Assembly: GCA_024195265.1 (NCBI GenBank)
Contig: JAJLRJ010000006.1
Location: forward strand, 10,495,353-10,559,352
Reading direction: 5' to 3'
Length of the DNA stretch: 64,000 nt
DNA from: Dendrophyllia cribrosa
Lineage: Eukaryota; Cnidaria; Anthozoa; Scleractinia; Dendrophylliidae
Shown: one piece after another, positions 21,912 through 33,200 of the stretch
Position numbering within the stretch: position 1 is the first letter of the stretch
Layout: the number at the start of each line of letters is the position of its first letter
The notes under the pieces: model-generated
What the model was told of the DNA's origin: nothing
Seen by the model: the letters and a program-made list of their open reading frames with translations, nothing else
The model's database searches: none
Made by a program: the position numbers and the translations under genes

Positions 21912-24060
21912 CAATTAACATAAAGAAAAGAATCTAAAAAATAATAATTAACAACTATTCACCGAAATGGAAGTGGCTAGTGAGGTGATTAGTTGTTTTA
22001 GTATAGACTAAACAGTAAGATAATATAGCACGAAAATGATGATTTGTAACTCATTTATTTCTCTCAACGATTACAATTTTCGCGCGCAAATTGCTTGGGG
22101 CTTATAAGAAACTGGAAAACCGTTCAAAATTTCCGTAAAAACCTAAAAACCGCAATCAAAATCGCTCAGAACCGAAAAACCGCCGAATATAATGATCAAA
22201 ATAGCAAATTCACAAACCTTAAACTCCTGACCTTTGATAGCACAGCGAAATATAACAACAGTCGAACCTGTAAATAACGGCCCTGTATTAAGCCGCCACC
22301 CTCTATTAGCGATTTCTATAAGCTCATCTTTCTTCTTTCATTAATGTTACTGCCCTTTTGTGGGCCGCCGCTTCCACCTGCAACTTCACTTGGAAGGCGC
22401 ATTACGTGAACCTATACACGGGTTGATCGACGTTAAATGAAAAGGTCTAGAAACTAGGAAGCGAAAAACCAAAACCGAAAAACCGCTTTTCTTATTTATA
22501 AAAACCGAAAACCGGATGTTTAAAAAAGGAAAAAAAAAAAGAAAACCACAAGGGATAGAAAAACCGAACATTTTGAGTGCAAAAACCGATCTCAAAAATG
22601 ACCAAAAACGAAAAAACATAAACCCCAATGCCTCCCTCAATATGAGGTCCTTAGTTTAATATAGCTTGATAACTAACGCTCTCACGGAAAGTTAGTTTTA
22701 AAAATAAAATCCTTATATATTAAACTAAAGATTACTATAATTATACTTGCCTTTATTTGTCTAGTTTATTTAAGCAATCAACTTGATATTATTCCGTTTA
22801 CGCCCAGAAGAAAATCTAGAGTCAGGCTAGGAGAGCTTAACTTTTGTAAGTGAGTCAGTAGCGACCGTTCGAAAGAAAGCTATTGAACAATACTTTCCGT
22901 GGTTCTAATTGTTTTTTATATTTGAATTTAACCCTGTTACTGAAGTGCAAATGATAAGTGCTTTGTAATTTTCCACTTCTCTTACTGGGGCTGATATATA
23001 AATTTATATTTAAAGTGTACTCAAACAGAATGCCAAGAGGTTTTATGTAATTTAGTGAAGAGCTGGATTTTTTTAAACTGAGCTCCAAGGTGTTAATATT
23101 ATAGCGGGTACCTCAAACTCAAACTCATTTTTCAAGGCGTGGAAGCGTATATTATAATGTCATCAGATGGTAGAAGGTCAATATTTTATAACAGGTAAGA
23201 ATGCAAAATATTTTTTATCTTTGATTGGAAAGAAGCCATTTCAAGCTATTGAGCAGCGTTTCCATGAGGTATTAATTTTTAGTTAAGAGTTTGAATCTGG
23301 TAATTTACGAGAATAAAATTGTTAAAAGTTTATCAGTGTGTGTTAATATTTATAACCAACGCATTTAAAACGTCATATTTTCGCTCATCATTTTGCGAAA
23401 TCGACGGACCAGTATATTGTGATGCTTTAGCAATTTCATTCATTTTTAAACGTTTTTCATCATGTTTTGGCCTTAAGAAAGTAAATAAAAACGGCCTATA
23501 GCTCCTGTCATAAAAAACATTATTTTTAGCGAAAACTTTCTTCACGTCTCAGGCGTTCAATAGAGAACGCTACGCTCTCATTTTTGGCTCATTTTAAAGC
23601 GTGCTTTAAATTAACTCACTGTTGTATTAAACTACAGTTTAAAATCATTCAGACAAATAATATATTTGAGGACACTCGATGAATTTTCCAAAAGAACTTA
23701 GAGCACTTGCCTATTGTTCGTGCCTTTCATTTTGTCTGGTCGTTTCAAGTGTCCGCGGGATTTATGACGTTATAATGCCCCAAAACTAAACATAATCCAA
23801 GGACTTGGAGGAAAAGGGCTGCAAATGATTATCAAAGGGCCCCTTGGGTTATCTCCTAGAATGAATTTTTTTTCATCTGCACTCCCTTACTCGAAAAAGG
23901 AGAATTGCGTAACGCTAAACAAACATAATTATGTGATTCTGAACATTAACGTTTTGAAACCTATGCATGCATCGTAAGGCAATATTGTTTTTATTTTCGT
24001 CTCCTTCCATATCCTTACATGGTGGGAGACAACGGGTCAACATTATCGAGTGCCGTTAAA
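21912..24060. other. Non-coding upstream region with AAACCG-rich low-complexity blocks
   Basis: 22085-22210 and 22440-22630 are built of degenerate AAAACCGAAAAACCG strings. Elsewhere there is no gene, ORF or repeat that I can support. This is the upstream flank of the carbonic anhydrase gene. Confidence 0.45.
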
Positions 24061-24067
24061 ATGAAAA

Positions 24068-24079
24068 TATATATATAAG
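24068..24079 (+). promoter_or_regulatory. Candidate TATA box of the carbonic anhydrase gene
   Basis: TATATATAAGG stands about 120 bp upstream of the start codon at 24197, a plausible position for a TATA box with a 5' UTR of roughly 90 bp. Based on position and motif only. Confidence 0.35.
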
Positions 24080-24196
24080 GGGCATTGAGTTCATTTTATT
24101 TAAAGAAAACAGGAATAAGGCCTTCTTCGACGTCCATCACTGTCGAATACATCCGGCTTTGGCTTTCGTATCCTATTTGCTAAATTACCAGGGATC

Positions 24197-24260
24197 ATGC
24201 CATGTTTTCTGGTATTTCTCTCAATTATCGCGATAGCTGTGTCAGTATCAGCTGCTGTGG
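24197..24260 (+). CDS. Carbonic anhydrase exon 1 (signal peptide)
   Basis: Begins MPCFLVFLSIIAIAVSVSAA, a typical secretion signal. Donor GTAAGC at 24261; the exon ends in phase 1. Confidence 0.85.
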
Positions 24261-27185
24261 GTAAGCTGGGAACAATTTCATACCATCAGTTAAATATTAT
24301 AGACTCGCCATTTGCCTTTTTAACTATTACTGTTTATTATGCTGTAAAAGCTGGTTCCAACTTCTAATTTTTGAGCTTGTGGATAAAATCCTAAAGTTTG
24401 ACAATTCATATAACAGCTATTGAGAAATACTTTCTTGCGGTGGCCATTATCATACTGTGCAAAATGGCTGTAACTCTTGGATCTGTGAAGAAAATGTATC
24501 CCATTATCTAAAAATAGTATTACTAAGAGTGTACGTCTTAGACTAATAGCTATACCTTATCTAGAAATTCTGCTTTCATTGAAATAAAGAATCATAGAAA
24601 AAAAACTTTAGGCATTAATTCTAACACGCATGACTTGAAAAAAATAATAATTAGGGAAGTGGTCATAAGAAGTATACTCGACGAGGACCCACCTTGTGTA
24701 GAGGTAGGGGGGTTATGCAAGATACCACCTACCTGATGAGTGTAATGGACTAAATTTTTTGGCTTAAAAATTGGAAATGAGAATATTGTGTGCATGAAGC
24801 TTGCATTGCTAGTAAAACGACACAGGAAGATTTGAATCTTTTTCTCAGTTTCTACTCCTGATACAATGGGGGCTGAACCAACAAGACACCATCCTTTTAG
24901 GTTGGGGAGAGGGGGTACATAAAGAGGCCACCAGTCTTTTTGTAAAATGGTGGGTCCTGTCCGAGTACAATAGTTTTGACCATTTCCCTTAATTTTTGTT
25001 TTTAGAGCCAACCTGGGGATATGGAGTTACTTCAACTGAAGGTAAAATACTTAAAATAAAATGCATGGGTCCGTACCCAGAGATGTGAAACGTTCTTTCT
25101 GGTGCTCATCTCGGTATGAATTACTTTGTTTATAAACGACACCAATGACGAAGTTTATGCGATTTCCAATTTTTTTTTGGAAATTATTAAAGTTTCTGAA
25201 TAATTCTCTCTGCAGCTTATAGTAAAAAATGTTAGCAAACGTAAGATATGGTTATCTTCACTATTGACACTGAAAATCATGATCATATGATTTTTCTCAG
25301 AGAGAAATATTTTATATGTGAAGTGAAATATTCCACTTTATACGAATCCTTTAAGCCAATTTATACTCAGAGTTCTTGAAATAGAGCAGTTTTCAATTGA
25401 GTGTCGAAAGTAATTTCGTAATTGCTTTGTTTTTGCATTGTTACGCTTTGTGATTGGCTGAAACATCTCGCGCCATTTTCTCAACCAATCGGAAGTAAAA
25501 CCAAAACCAATCGTGATTTGCTCGCACGCGTTTTCCCGCGCTTGGCAGCGGCTACATGTATTTGCTTTGAGTTCTGATTGGTTCATAGGATTGTCTGCGA
25601 GTTCTGTGATTCGTCAGAGTAATTACTTTGGTTTTGGTTTTACGACACTCAATTGAACACCGCTCTATATAATTAAAAACAGATAATCCCTCAAGATTTC
25701 AACGTGGTTCTCACCCTTTCAGGTAAATTACAGGGACACTGCAGGTGTCGCAAGGACGTATGCGCCAGTTTCTCGAATCGAAACTTAAAGTGCACCTAAC
25801 CCCCCAATTTTTTTTTTTTTGCTTAATCAACTCTATGTACGTTGAAAAGTTGAATAGTTAAATATTTCTTGTTTTTAACGTCGCGTTAGTGAGTTATAGA
25901 GATTTGAATTTACAAAATGCTAATTAGATGACGTAAATTCGGGAATCATTTATTATACAACTACTTGTTTTTACCTCCAAGTTATATTTTTTACGAATCA
26001 ATTGACTATTCATAGTTCATTAGCATTCCTGTGACGTCACTTAGCATTATATAAACCAAGCAGAATTAATTAGGAGTGTCAGTTGCTGCGAACGTTGCTC
26101 AAAGTCAGAGCGAAGCACAATTTTCCAATGCCGCTCCCGACCGTCGATGGCCAGCAAAGGGACTCGGTTGTTGCTGCCTTACAGCCGGGTCCGGCAGCTC
26201 AAACTCCAGCTCAAATTCCAGTTTCTGCGTCTTCACCTGTTTCTGCGCCAGCAGCGGCTGTTGGGAACGCTTTACCGCCGTCAGAGCATACCACGCCGGC
26301 AACAGTTGCAGCCAGTTCTTCGCAGAACCGGGGAAAGAATCTTTAGAGGTAACTTTGTTATTGCATTATTCGCGCGCCCGAGCGTTCGTCATTTCGAGTT
26401 CTTTTTTCGCTTCATTGTTTTACGTTTTATGCTCAAGGACGCTTGTGTTTTGTCGGTGACGTGGTATCGTTCTCGTGGTTCGCCTATTGCCCATACACGG
26501 CATTCGTCTTATTTTATTTTACCTTTTATTTTATTTTTATTTGTCTGGTTTTTGCACGTTTTCATATCAGGTTAATTTGTTATGCAGATTAGCGGGGCCT
26601 GATTCCGTGTTGGTCCCAAGGGGCTTGGCCGGTATTTAATGTTGTTCTTTTGTCGAGTCCCTGGGGTCCCGGGCAGTTTAGATAGCAAAATCTGCACATT
26701 AAGACTGCAAAGATCGCCAATCTTCGGGAAAGGATCATGTAGGGCCTGGCATATAAAATAAATAGACTGCGAAGGATCCAATAGCGGGATTGGATCGAGA
26801 AGGGTCTGGTGGTTAGACATTGACCGAGAAGGACCCAATAAACGGGATTGGGTCGAGAAGGGTCTAGTGGACAAATGAAGACCGAGAGGGATCCAATAGC
26901 GGGATTGGATCGAGAAGGGTCTAGTGGATAAGATATAGATCGTGAAGGATCCAATAAACGGGGTTGGATCGAGAAGGGTCTAGCGGATATATAGACCGTG
27001 AAGAATCCCATTAACGGCGGGGATCGCGAAGGGTCTAGCGAATGGTCTAGCGAATGGAATATAGACTGTCAAGGATCCGATAAAACAGGATTGGATCGAG
27101 AAGGGTCTGGTGAATATGATATAGTCCGTTATGGATCCAATGAACGGGAATGGATCGAGAAGGGTCTGGTGATTTAAATATTGAC

Positions 27186-27228
<43 letters not shown>

Positions 27229-30200
27229 AGAAGGAGAAGGAGAATTTCATTTCTTTTCGCAATTTTCTATTTTCTTTAGCTGGCCAAACTTCTTCTAAAG
27301 GAAGTGGAGACCTTACGTAAGTCTGCCGATGTTTCTAGTGTTGATACGGCCGTGTCGGCGCTGCAGACCCTATTGGCCAAACCGTCCGAGTTGTTCGATC
27401 CCTATACGGCGATGGCAACCTTGGAAAACTTAGTCGATACAGCCAGGGAAAAGGCAGATGCAAGGGCGAACCGCTTTGGGATAGTGCTGCGCCAGTGCCG
27501 TCCTCTGATTACCGATGGCAATTTGCAGAATATCTTGATCAAGTTAATAGCGTCTAAAGAGGAGGCGGAAGTGGCTAAGGCGATTCAAAAGTCACGTAAA
27601 GAGGCCAATGCTCTTAGGGGTGCCATCTCTGGTCGGTCGCGGCCCCCCTCACCGTACCACAAGAGGGGAGGGGGACGGCCTCGCCCCCCGACTAGGTGTT
27701 GGTCCTGTGGCCAGACAGGCCATTATGCTCGTGGATACCCGAACAGACGCTTCTAGAACTAGAGTTATTGTATAGCTACATGCTATTGGTTAAATGACCG
27801 TGTTAGCAAAATAAAGGATTGCCTCAGATTGTAATTGTTTGGTTATTTTGTCTCATAGAATCTTTTTCTGTCCCAGTTCGGTTTCTCTAGACTGACTTAA
27901 GTGACGGGAATTGACTCCACAAGCGCTTTGCCTTGTATGGCATGCCCTTGAGCTCGCCTTAGCGGGCTATGGCTGTCATTTTCCCTGGGCTTAATTCTGT
28001 CTCCCTCGTTGGTCTTACCCTCGGTTTTTCTCATTTGTTATAGGGGAACTCTCCCGACCCTGGACAAATATGTGAGAGCTTCTCGCCCCTAGAGGCGGAA
28101 CTTCGAGCGCGTAGCCGAAGAACTACATGGGTAACGTTGTCGGGAGACGTAAGCCCAGGGGAAATGCCAGTGATCGTACAAGGAGATATTATAGCTGAAG
28201 TAAACAGGATCATATCTGGGGACTCCAGTGATATTCAGAACCTCCTATTCAGGGATCCTTCGAGTTTCAAGGCGGGGGCTTTACATAATCATCTCCCTTT
28301 ATGGGATGCGATATTAACTGGAAACTCGGATAAAGCGCGCATTATTGGATGGCTAGCCAATGGTGTCGATATTAGATCTTTTATGAGGCCGTTTAAAGGG
28401 TTTTTTAAAGGTGTCATGTTCGATTCTCCAATGCCACCACGTAAGGTTTTCAAGAACCATCCAGTGTGTAAGCAGTTCGCGGAATTTATAACGCAGTCCT
28501 TACTGCAGCGGATATCTACCGGCGCGGTACGTGTGTGGGGTGAAGTGGCTAAAGTGACACCCCCCTGGCTTGTTCTCCCCCTTACAGTTGAGCCGAACAA
28601 GCCTAGGCTATGTGTGGACGCAAGATTTTTAAACCTCTGGATGAAGGGCACACCCTTTTCCCTCGAAACACTTGCCTTGGTTCCCCGATTTGCCTATCAG
28701 AACAGCCATTTTTCTAAAATGGACGACAAATCGGGATAGGACCATATATTACTATCTGCTGACTCGCAACAGTTTTTTGGTGTGGAATGGAGGGGTTGGT
28801 ACCTAGTTGCAGCCACTCTTCCCTTTGGTTGGAAAAACTCTCCGTTTGTCTATCAGACGGTGGGTCTGGGCCCTACTAGCTATTTCCGGAGCCTGGGAAT
28901 CACCGGATCCCTGTATTTTGATGACAGGCTAGTTGGAGAGATCTTTGCCCTGGAAGGTTATTGGTCTCGACCGATTGAGTTGAGGGGCCACGAATACAGT
29001 CATCAAGCAGCGTTAGCAGCTCTCTATGTGGTCTGCACAGTTTTAATCAACCCGGGATATTTTCTGGGTCTAAGCAAATGCATCTTGTCCCCCTCGACGC
29101 GCTTAACCTTCTTGGGAATGGTCATTGATACAAGCAGTTTGGCGTTCCTGGTGCCAAAGGAAAAGAGAATCAAGTTTGCTGAGCTACGCGAGTCTGTTCT
29201 GTCCAGAGTATCTATTATTCCGCTCAAGTCAATCCAGAAATTAATGGGAAAATGCATATCCTTTTCCCTGGCGTTCCCTGGCGCTAAGTTTTATATCAGG
29301 GAAATGGGTGCAGCCATTGGCCAGGCTTCTAGAGGTGGAGAAGTCACCCTTTCACCACCGCTAAGGGAAGAGATTGAGTTTTGGTGGTTCCTTGATGACT
29401 GGCAGGAAGTTATTCCTTGGATCCATGAACGCCATAAGTCCATGTCTCTGTCAACTGATGCCTCGGCTTTTCGTTGGGCAGCCATCTTTCATCAACATCC
29501 AACTGACTCTAGTGTCGGTGACTACTGGGAGAACGACTTGATGAACGAACATATCAACGTTAAGGAAATGCATGCGGTTCTCAAAGCTCTGCAATGCCTC
29601 CCTCCCAGTGTTAGAGACTGTAGGGTGGACATACAAGTCGACAATCAGGCTACGATTAACGCTTGGCAAGGTCGCGGGCCCAGGTCCTTAAAACTTAACG
29701 AAGTAGCTCGCCTCATCTTCCATACTGACACAAGGCGGAACCTGGCGCTCTCCATGTCTTATGTTCCTTCGGGTGTGAACCCAGCCGATTACTTTTCTCG
29801 CCGTCTGTCGGATTCGGATGCCATGCTATCTCCACGGTGCTGGGACATTGTGCAGACTGTCTTTGGTGGATCGAAGGGGCACACAATGGATCTTATGGCG
29901 CTCGACTCGAATGCCCAGCACGATCGCGCAGGTATTCGCTTACCCCACTTTACGCCTTTCCCCACCCCAGGGTCGGCGGGTGTAAACGTTTTTAGCCAGG
30001 ATTTGTCATCTTGTGATGGTACGATCACAAACGCCTACGCCTTCCCGCCATTCGTATTGATTGGTCCTCTCCTGCGTTTCCTACGTTCTCAGCGTGCAAC
30101 AGTCACTCTGGTGGTGCCGGAACCCTCTCCTCTCCCTCCTTGGTGGCCAATGATCAATGCCATGGCCAGAAGAAGAGTACTCATTGCGCCCCTGGGTTGT

Positions 30201-33200
30201 ACAGATGCGGTTCTTTTCCCGTCCAAGGCTGGTTTTGTGCCAAAGGCAGTTAATTATCCTCTCTGGGCTTTCCGGGTGGGAGAGCTTTGACTGCTAGGTT
30301 ATGACTTCCCTCGTTTATTATCTCCTTTTAGCCCCTTCCGCTGGTGCCAAAGATCTTTGTGGCTTCCGTGGCATGTCCGTCTTGTTCCTATTCGAATGAC
30401 AAAGACTTTCGATTTTGCCAGAGATGTGGTTATAAACGTCGGGAGCTCACGCCCCACCGTGAAACCATGGGAACTTCTGGGTCTCCTGTCGATATGGACG
30501 CCATTAAAAGACGACGGCAAGCTTTATTGGTGAAAACGGAATCCACTCCTTATTCGAAACAAAGGTCGTCTTTAGAAAAAGAAATGATGCAATTTCTTGC
30601 ACAAGCTACGCCGGTAAGAGGCATTACGACTGCTACTCCTGATGATGTTGTTAATTTCCTCATTTGGAAAGACAGGACTGGGAAAACTGTGGTACACGCT
30701 GACACTTGTGTTTATGCTGGTCTCAAATCCAAAGGAGGTTGCCAGTGCCCGAAGCGCCTAGCTTTTGGTACAGTGGACTCGCTGATCGGGAAGCTTAGAT
30801 CCATATTCTCCGAGTGGGGTAGAACTCTCGATGATATCGCATTCCCGGGTTATGGTAACCCGGCGGCCTCTCGGAAAGTTAAGTCCTACCTAACGGCGGT
30901 ACGAGAAGAGCAACTTCAGGCCGGAATAGTTCCCTCTCAGGCAGAGCCTCTGTTTTTACGAGACTTGGCAGCTCTTGCACAAGAGATTTTAAGACGGTTG
31001 AAAGACACCAATACGTCCCCAATTCAGCTTTATGTTTGCGCTAGAGACCAAGCTTTCTTCTAGACTCAGTTTTTCGCGGGGGACAGGGCCGGTGATTTAA
31101 GTCGAACGAAAACTAGAGAACTTCTCTATTTTCCTGGGAAAGATGGTATCTTGTTTAACCACACGCTTACAAAGTCCTTACGGGATGGTACCGTTAATAT
31201 GTTTGCCCTCAAGCGCTATAAGGATCCAGCGTTATGCCCGATTACCGGAATTGAAACTTATATAAAATTGTGTGACTTGCTCCATGTTCCTATCAGACAA
31301 GGTTTTCTCTTTAGAGCAACGAATAGAACTGGTGATGTTACAGATCAGTCGTTCGACTCTGCGGCGGCTCAGGCCCGTTTGTCTTTCTATGCCCAACAAC
31401 TCCCTGGGACTTTTAGCAACCGGCGGGTGACTTTGCATGGCATGCGCAGTGGTTGTGCTGTTTCCCTTGCGCTAGCAGATGTACCATTAGAGTCTATTAT
31501 AGCCCATGTTGGCTGGAAGACCGCGGAAACTGCGAAACATTATCTTAAGATGAACCAAGTGATGGCTCCGGGAGGAATATGCGATATTTTGGCTTGCCTC
31601 GCTTTGGACTTAAGTGAGGCTTACCAGAAACAAAACTCTTTAACACATTTCACCCAGGCGTTCTAAACTATTATTAAAACCTGAGCTTCATGTTGCGAAA
31701 TTCATTTAAATCTGTGTGTAAACTCTAGTGGTAGGGTTTAGGTATATCAAGAATAAAGATCTATTAGTAATGAGATAGAGGGATTGGCTATTCGGATAAG
31801 GTATGGATACGTGGAAGGAATGAGGTATGGAAGGTATATGAGGATGTGGGGATGCTTATTAACGGCACATCCGGTGAAGAAGCGCTGTCTGGGGTCACTA
31901 CCCAATACTTAATGCTAATGAGTAAGCAGGGAGGATAATGTACTATTCATAGTTCATTAGCATTCCTGTGACGTCACTTAGCATTATATAAACCAAGCAG
32001 AATTAATTAGGAGTGTCAGTTGCTGCGAACGTTGCTCAAAGTGAACGAAGCACCCCACCCACCACTCCCCCCTGCTGCTCTTAGCTCTTATGGCATACCC
32101 TTTCAAGTTTTGCTCGTCAGGGGTCACTACCCAATACTTAATGCTAATGAGTAAGCAGGGAGGATAATGTACTATCCGCAGTTTATTTTTGGTATTTCTC
32201 AAATTGATTTTCTTTAAGTTGTATACTGCGTATTGTTAATTGACGTAGAAATAATGGCAAATGCTCAAATTTACGTCATCTAATTAGCATTTTGTAAATT
32301 CAAATCTCTATAACTCACTAACGCGACGTTAAAAACAATAAATATTTAACTATTGAACTTTTCAACGTACATAGAGTTGATCAAGCAAAAAATAATTGGG
32401 GTTAGGTGCACTTTGAAAAATGAGAAGCCTAACTTTTTCAAGTTTGTAGAGCTAAGTCCAAAATGGCGTCTATAAGTGGCGGCGGTCGTCCGAAAAAACG
32501 TAGAAACTCCGAGCGAAAGCAGAGAATATTCGATACCCCGAAAAGAGCAAGGAAGAGTGGTTAAACTGCTATAAACGCATTTATCTGGAATATCACATTT
32601 TAAAAACATGGCTTCAAGCGAAATTCATTGCAGGCTACGAAGCGATCGAAGGATGCAGCGACTCGAATCGAGTAAGTTTTGACGTGAGACTGAAATATGG
32701 GAAGAGAGTAAAACATCGAACAAGAAAATGGTTAATCATCATCGCAGTCGGGACGCGTTCCCCTTTTCAAAAGGCCGCTAAATGGAAGAATAAAGTTCGT
32801 TAGACGTCAGCTGTTTGTATATTTTCAAAGCCGTTTAAAAATAATTAGACTAAGCGTGCTGCGCGGATAACTGAACACGCCAATATTTTATCGATATTTA
32901 ACCTTAGTTTAGCTAACAATTATTTCTCTTTGAGAATTTCACGATCTCTTGGCTTTCAAATAGTATCGAGAGGTTCTGAAGGAAAAATTGTTAACAGGAG
33001 ATTCACGAGAGGTTTTGGTTAATTTCGCTTGAAGCTGTCGTGTTACCGATATAAATTGTGTTGCAACCAGGCGCTCCAGTAATGAGTTGAAAAGCGGCAA
33101 GATTTTCTCGATTTAACCTTTTTTTCGATGAAATTCCTTTTGCTTTCAGAAATATACGATCTTTAATCTTTCAAAATGACACACAACTTCGAAATTCGTC

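Larger units (their letters stand above)
26005..32175 (+). mobile_element. Ngaro-type tyrosine-recombinase retrotransposon with split direct repeats
   Basis: The termini follow the A1-ORFs-B1-A2-B2 plan of Ngaro elements. A1 (26005-26105) repeats as A2 (31942-32042), 101 bp each. B1 (31891-31946) repeats as B2 (32120-32175), 56 bp each. ACTAT is shared at the B1/A2 junction and at both outer ends. Internal genes in order are a leader ORF, gag with a zinc knuckle, RT/RNase H, and tyrosine recombinase. No integrase or methylase domain is seen, which separates it from Gypsy and DIRS1. The copy is defective: amber codons at 28737 and 31061 and a lost knuckle cysteine. It lies in intron 2 of the carbonic anhydrase gene, in the same direction. 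Confidence 0.9.

Noticed and set aside
24592..25011. 139-codon minus-strand ORF
   Set aside because: Lies antisense over intron 1 and exon 2 of carbonic anhydrase; composition not protein-like.
26572..27262. Overlapping minus-strand ORFs (100, 140 and 71 codons)
   Set aside because: Translations of the 57-bp minisatellite and poly-A in the Ngaro element.
28737..28739. Programmed amber readthrough in Ngaro RT
   Set aside because: No CARYYA context and a second unrelated amber in the recombinase; mutation is simpler.
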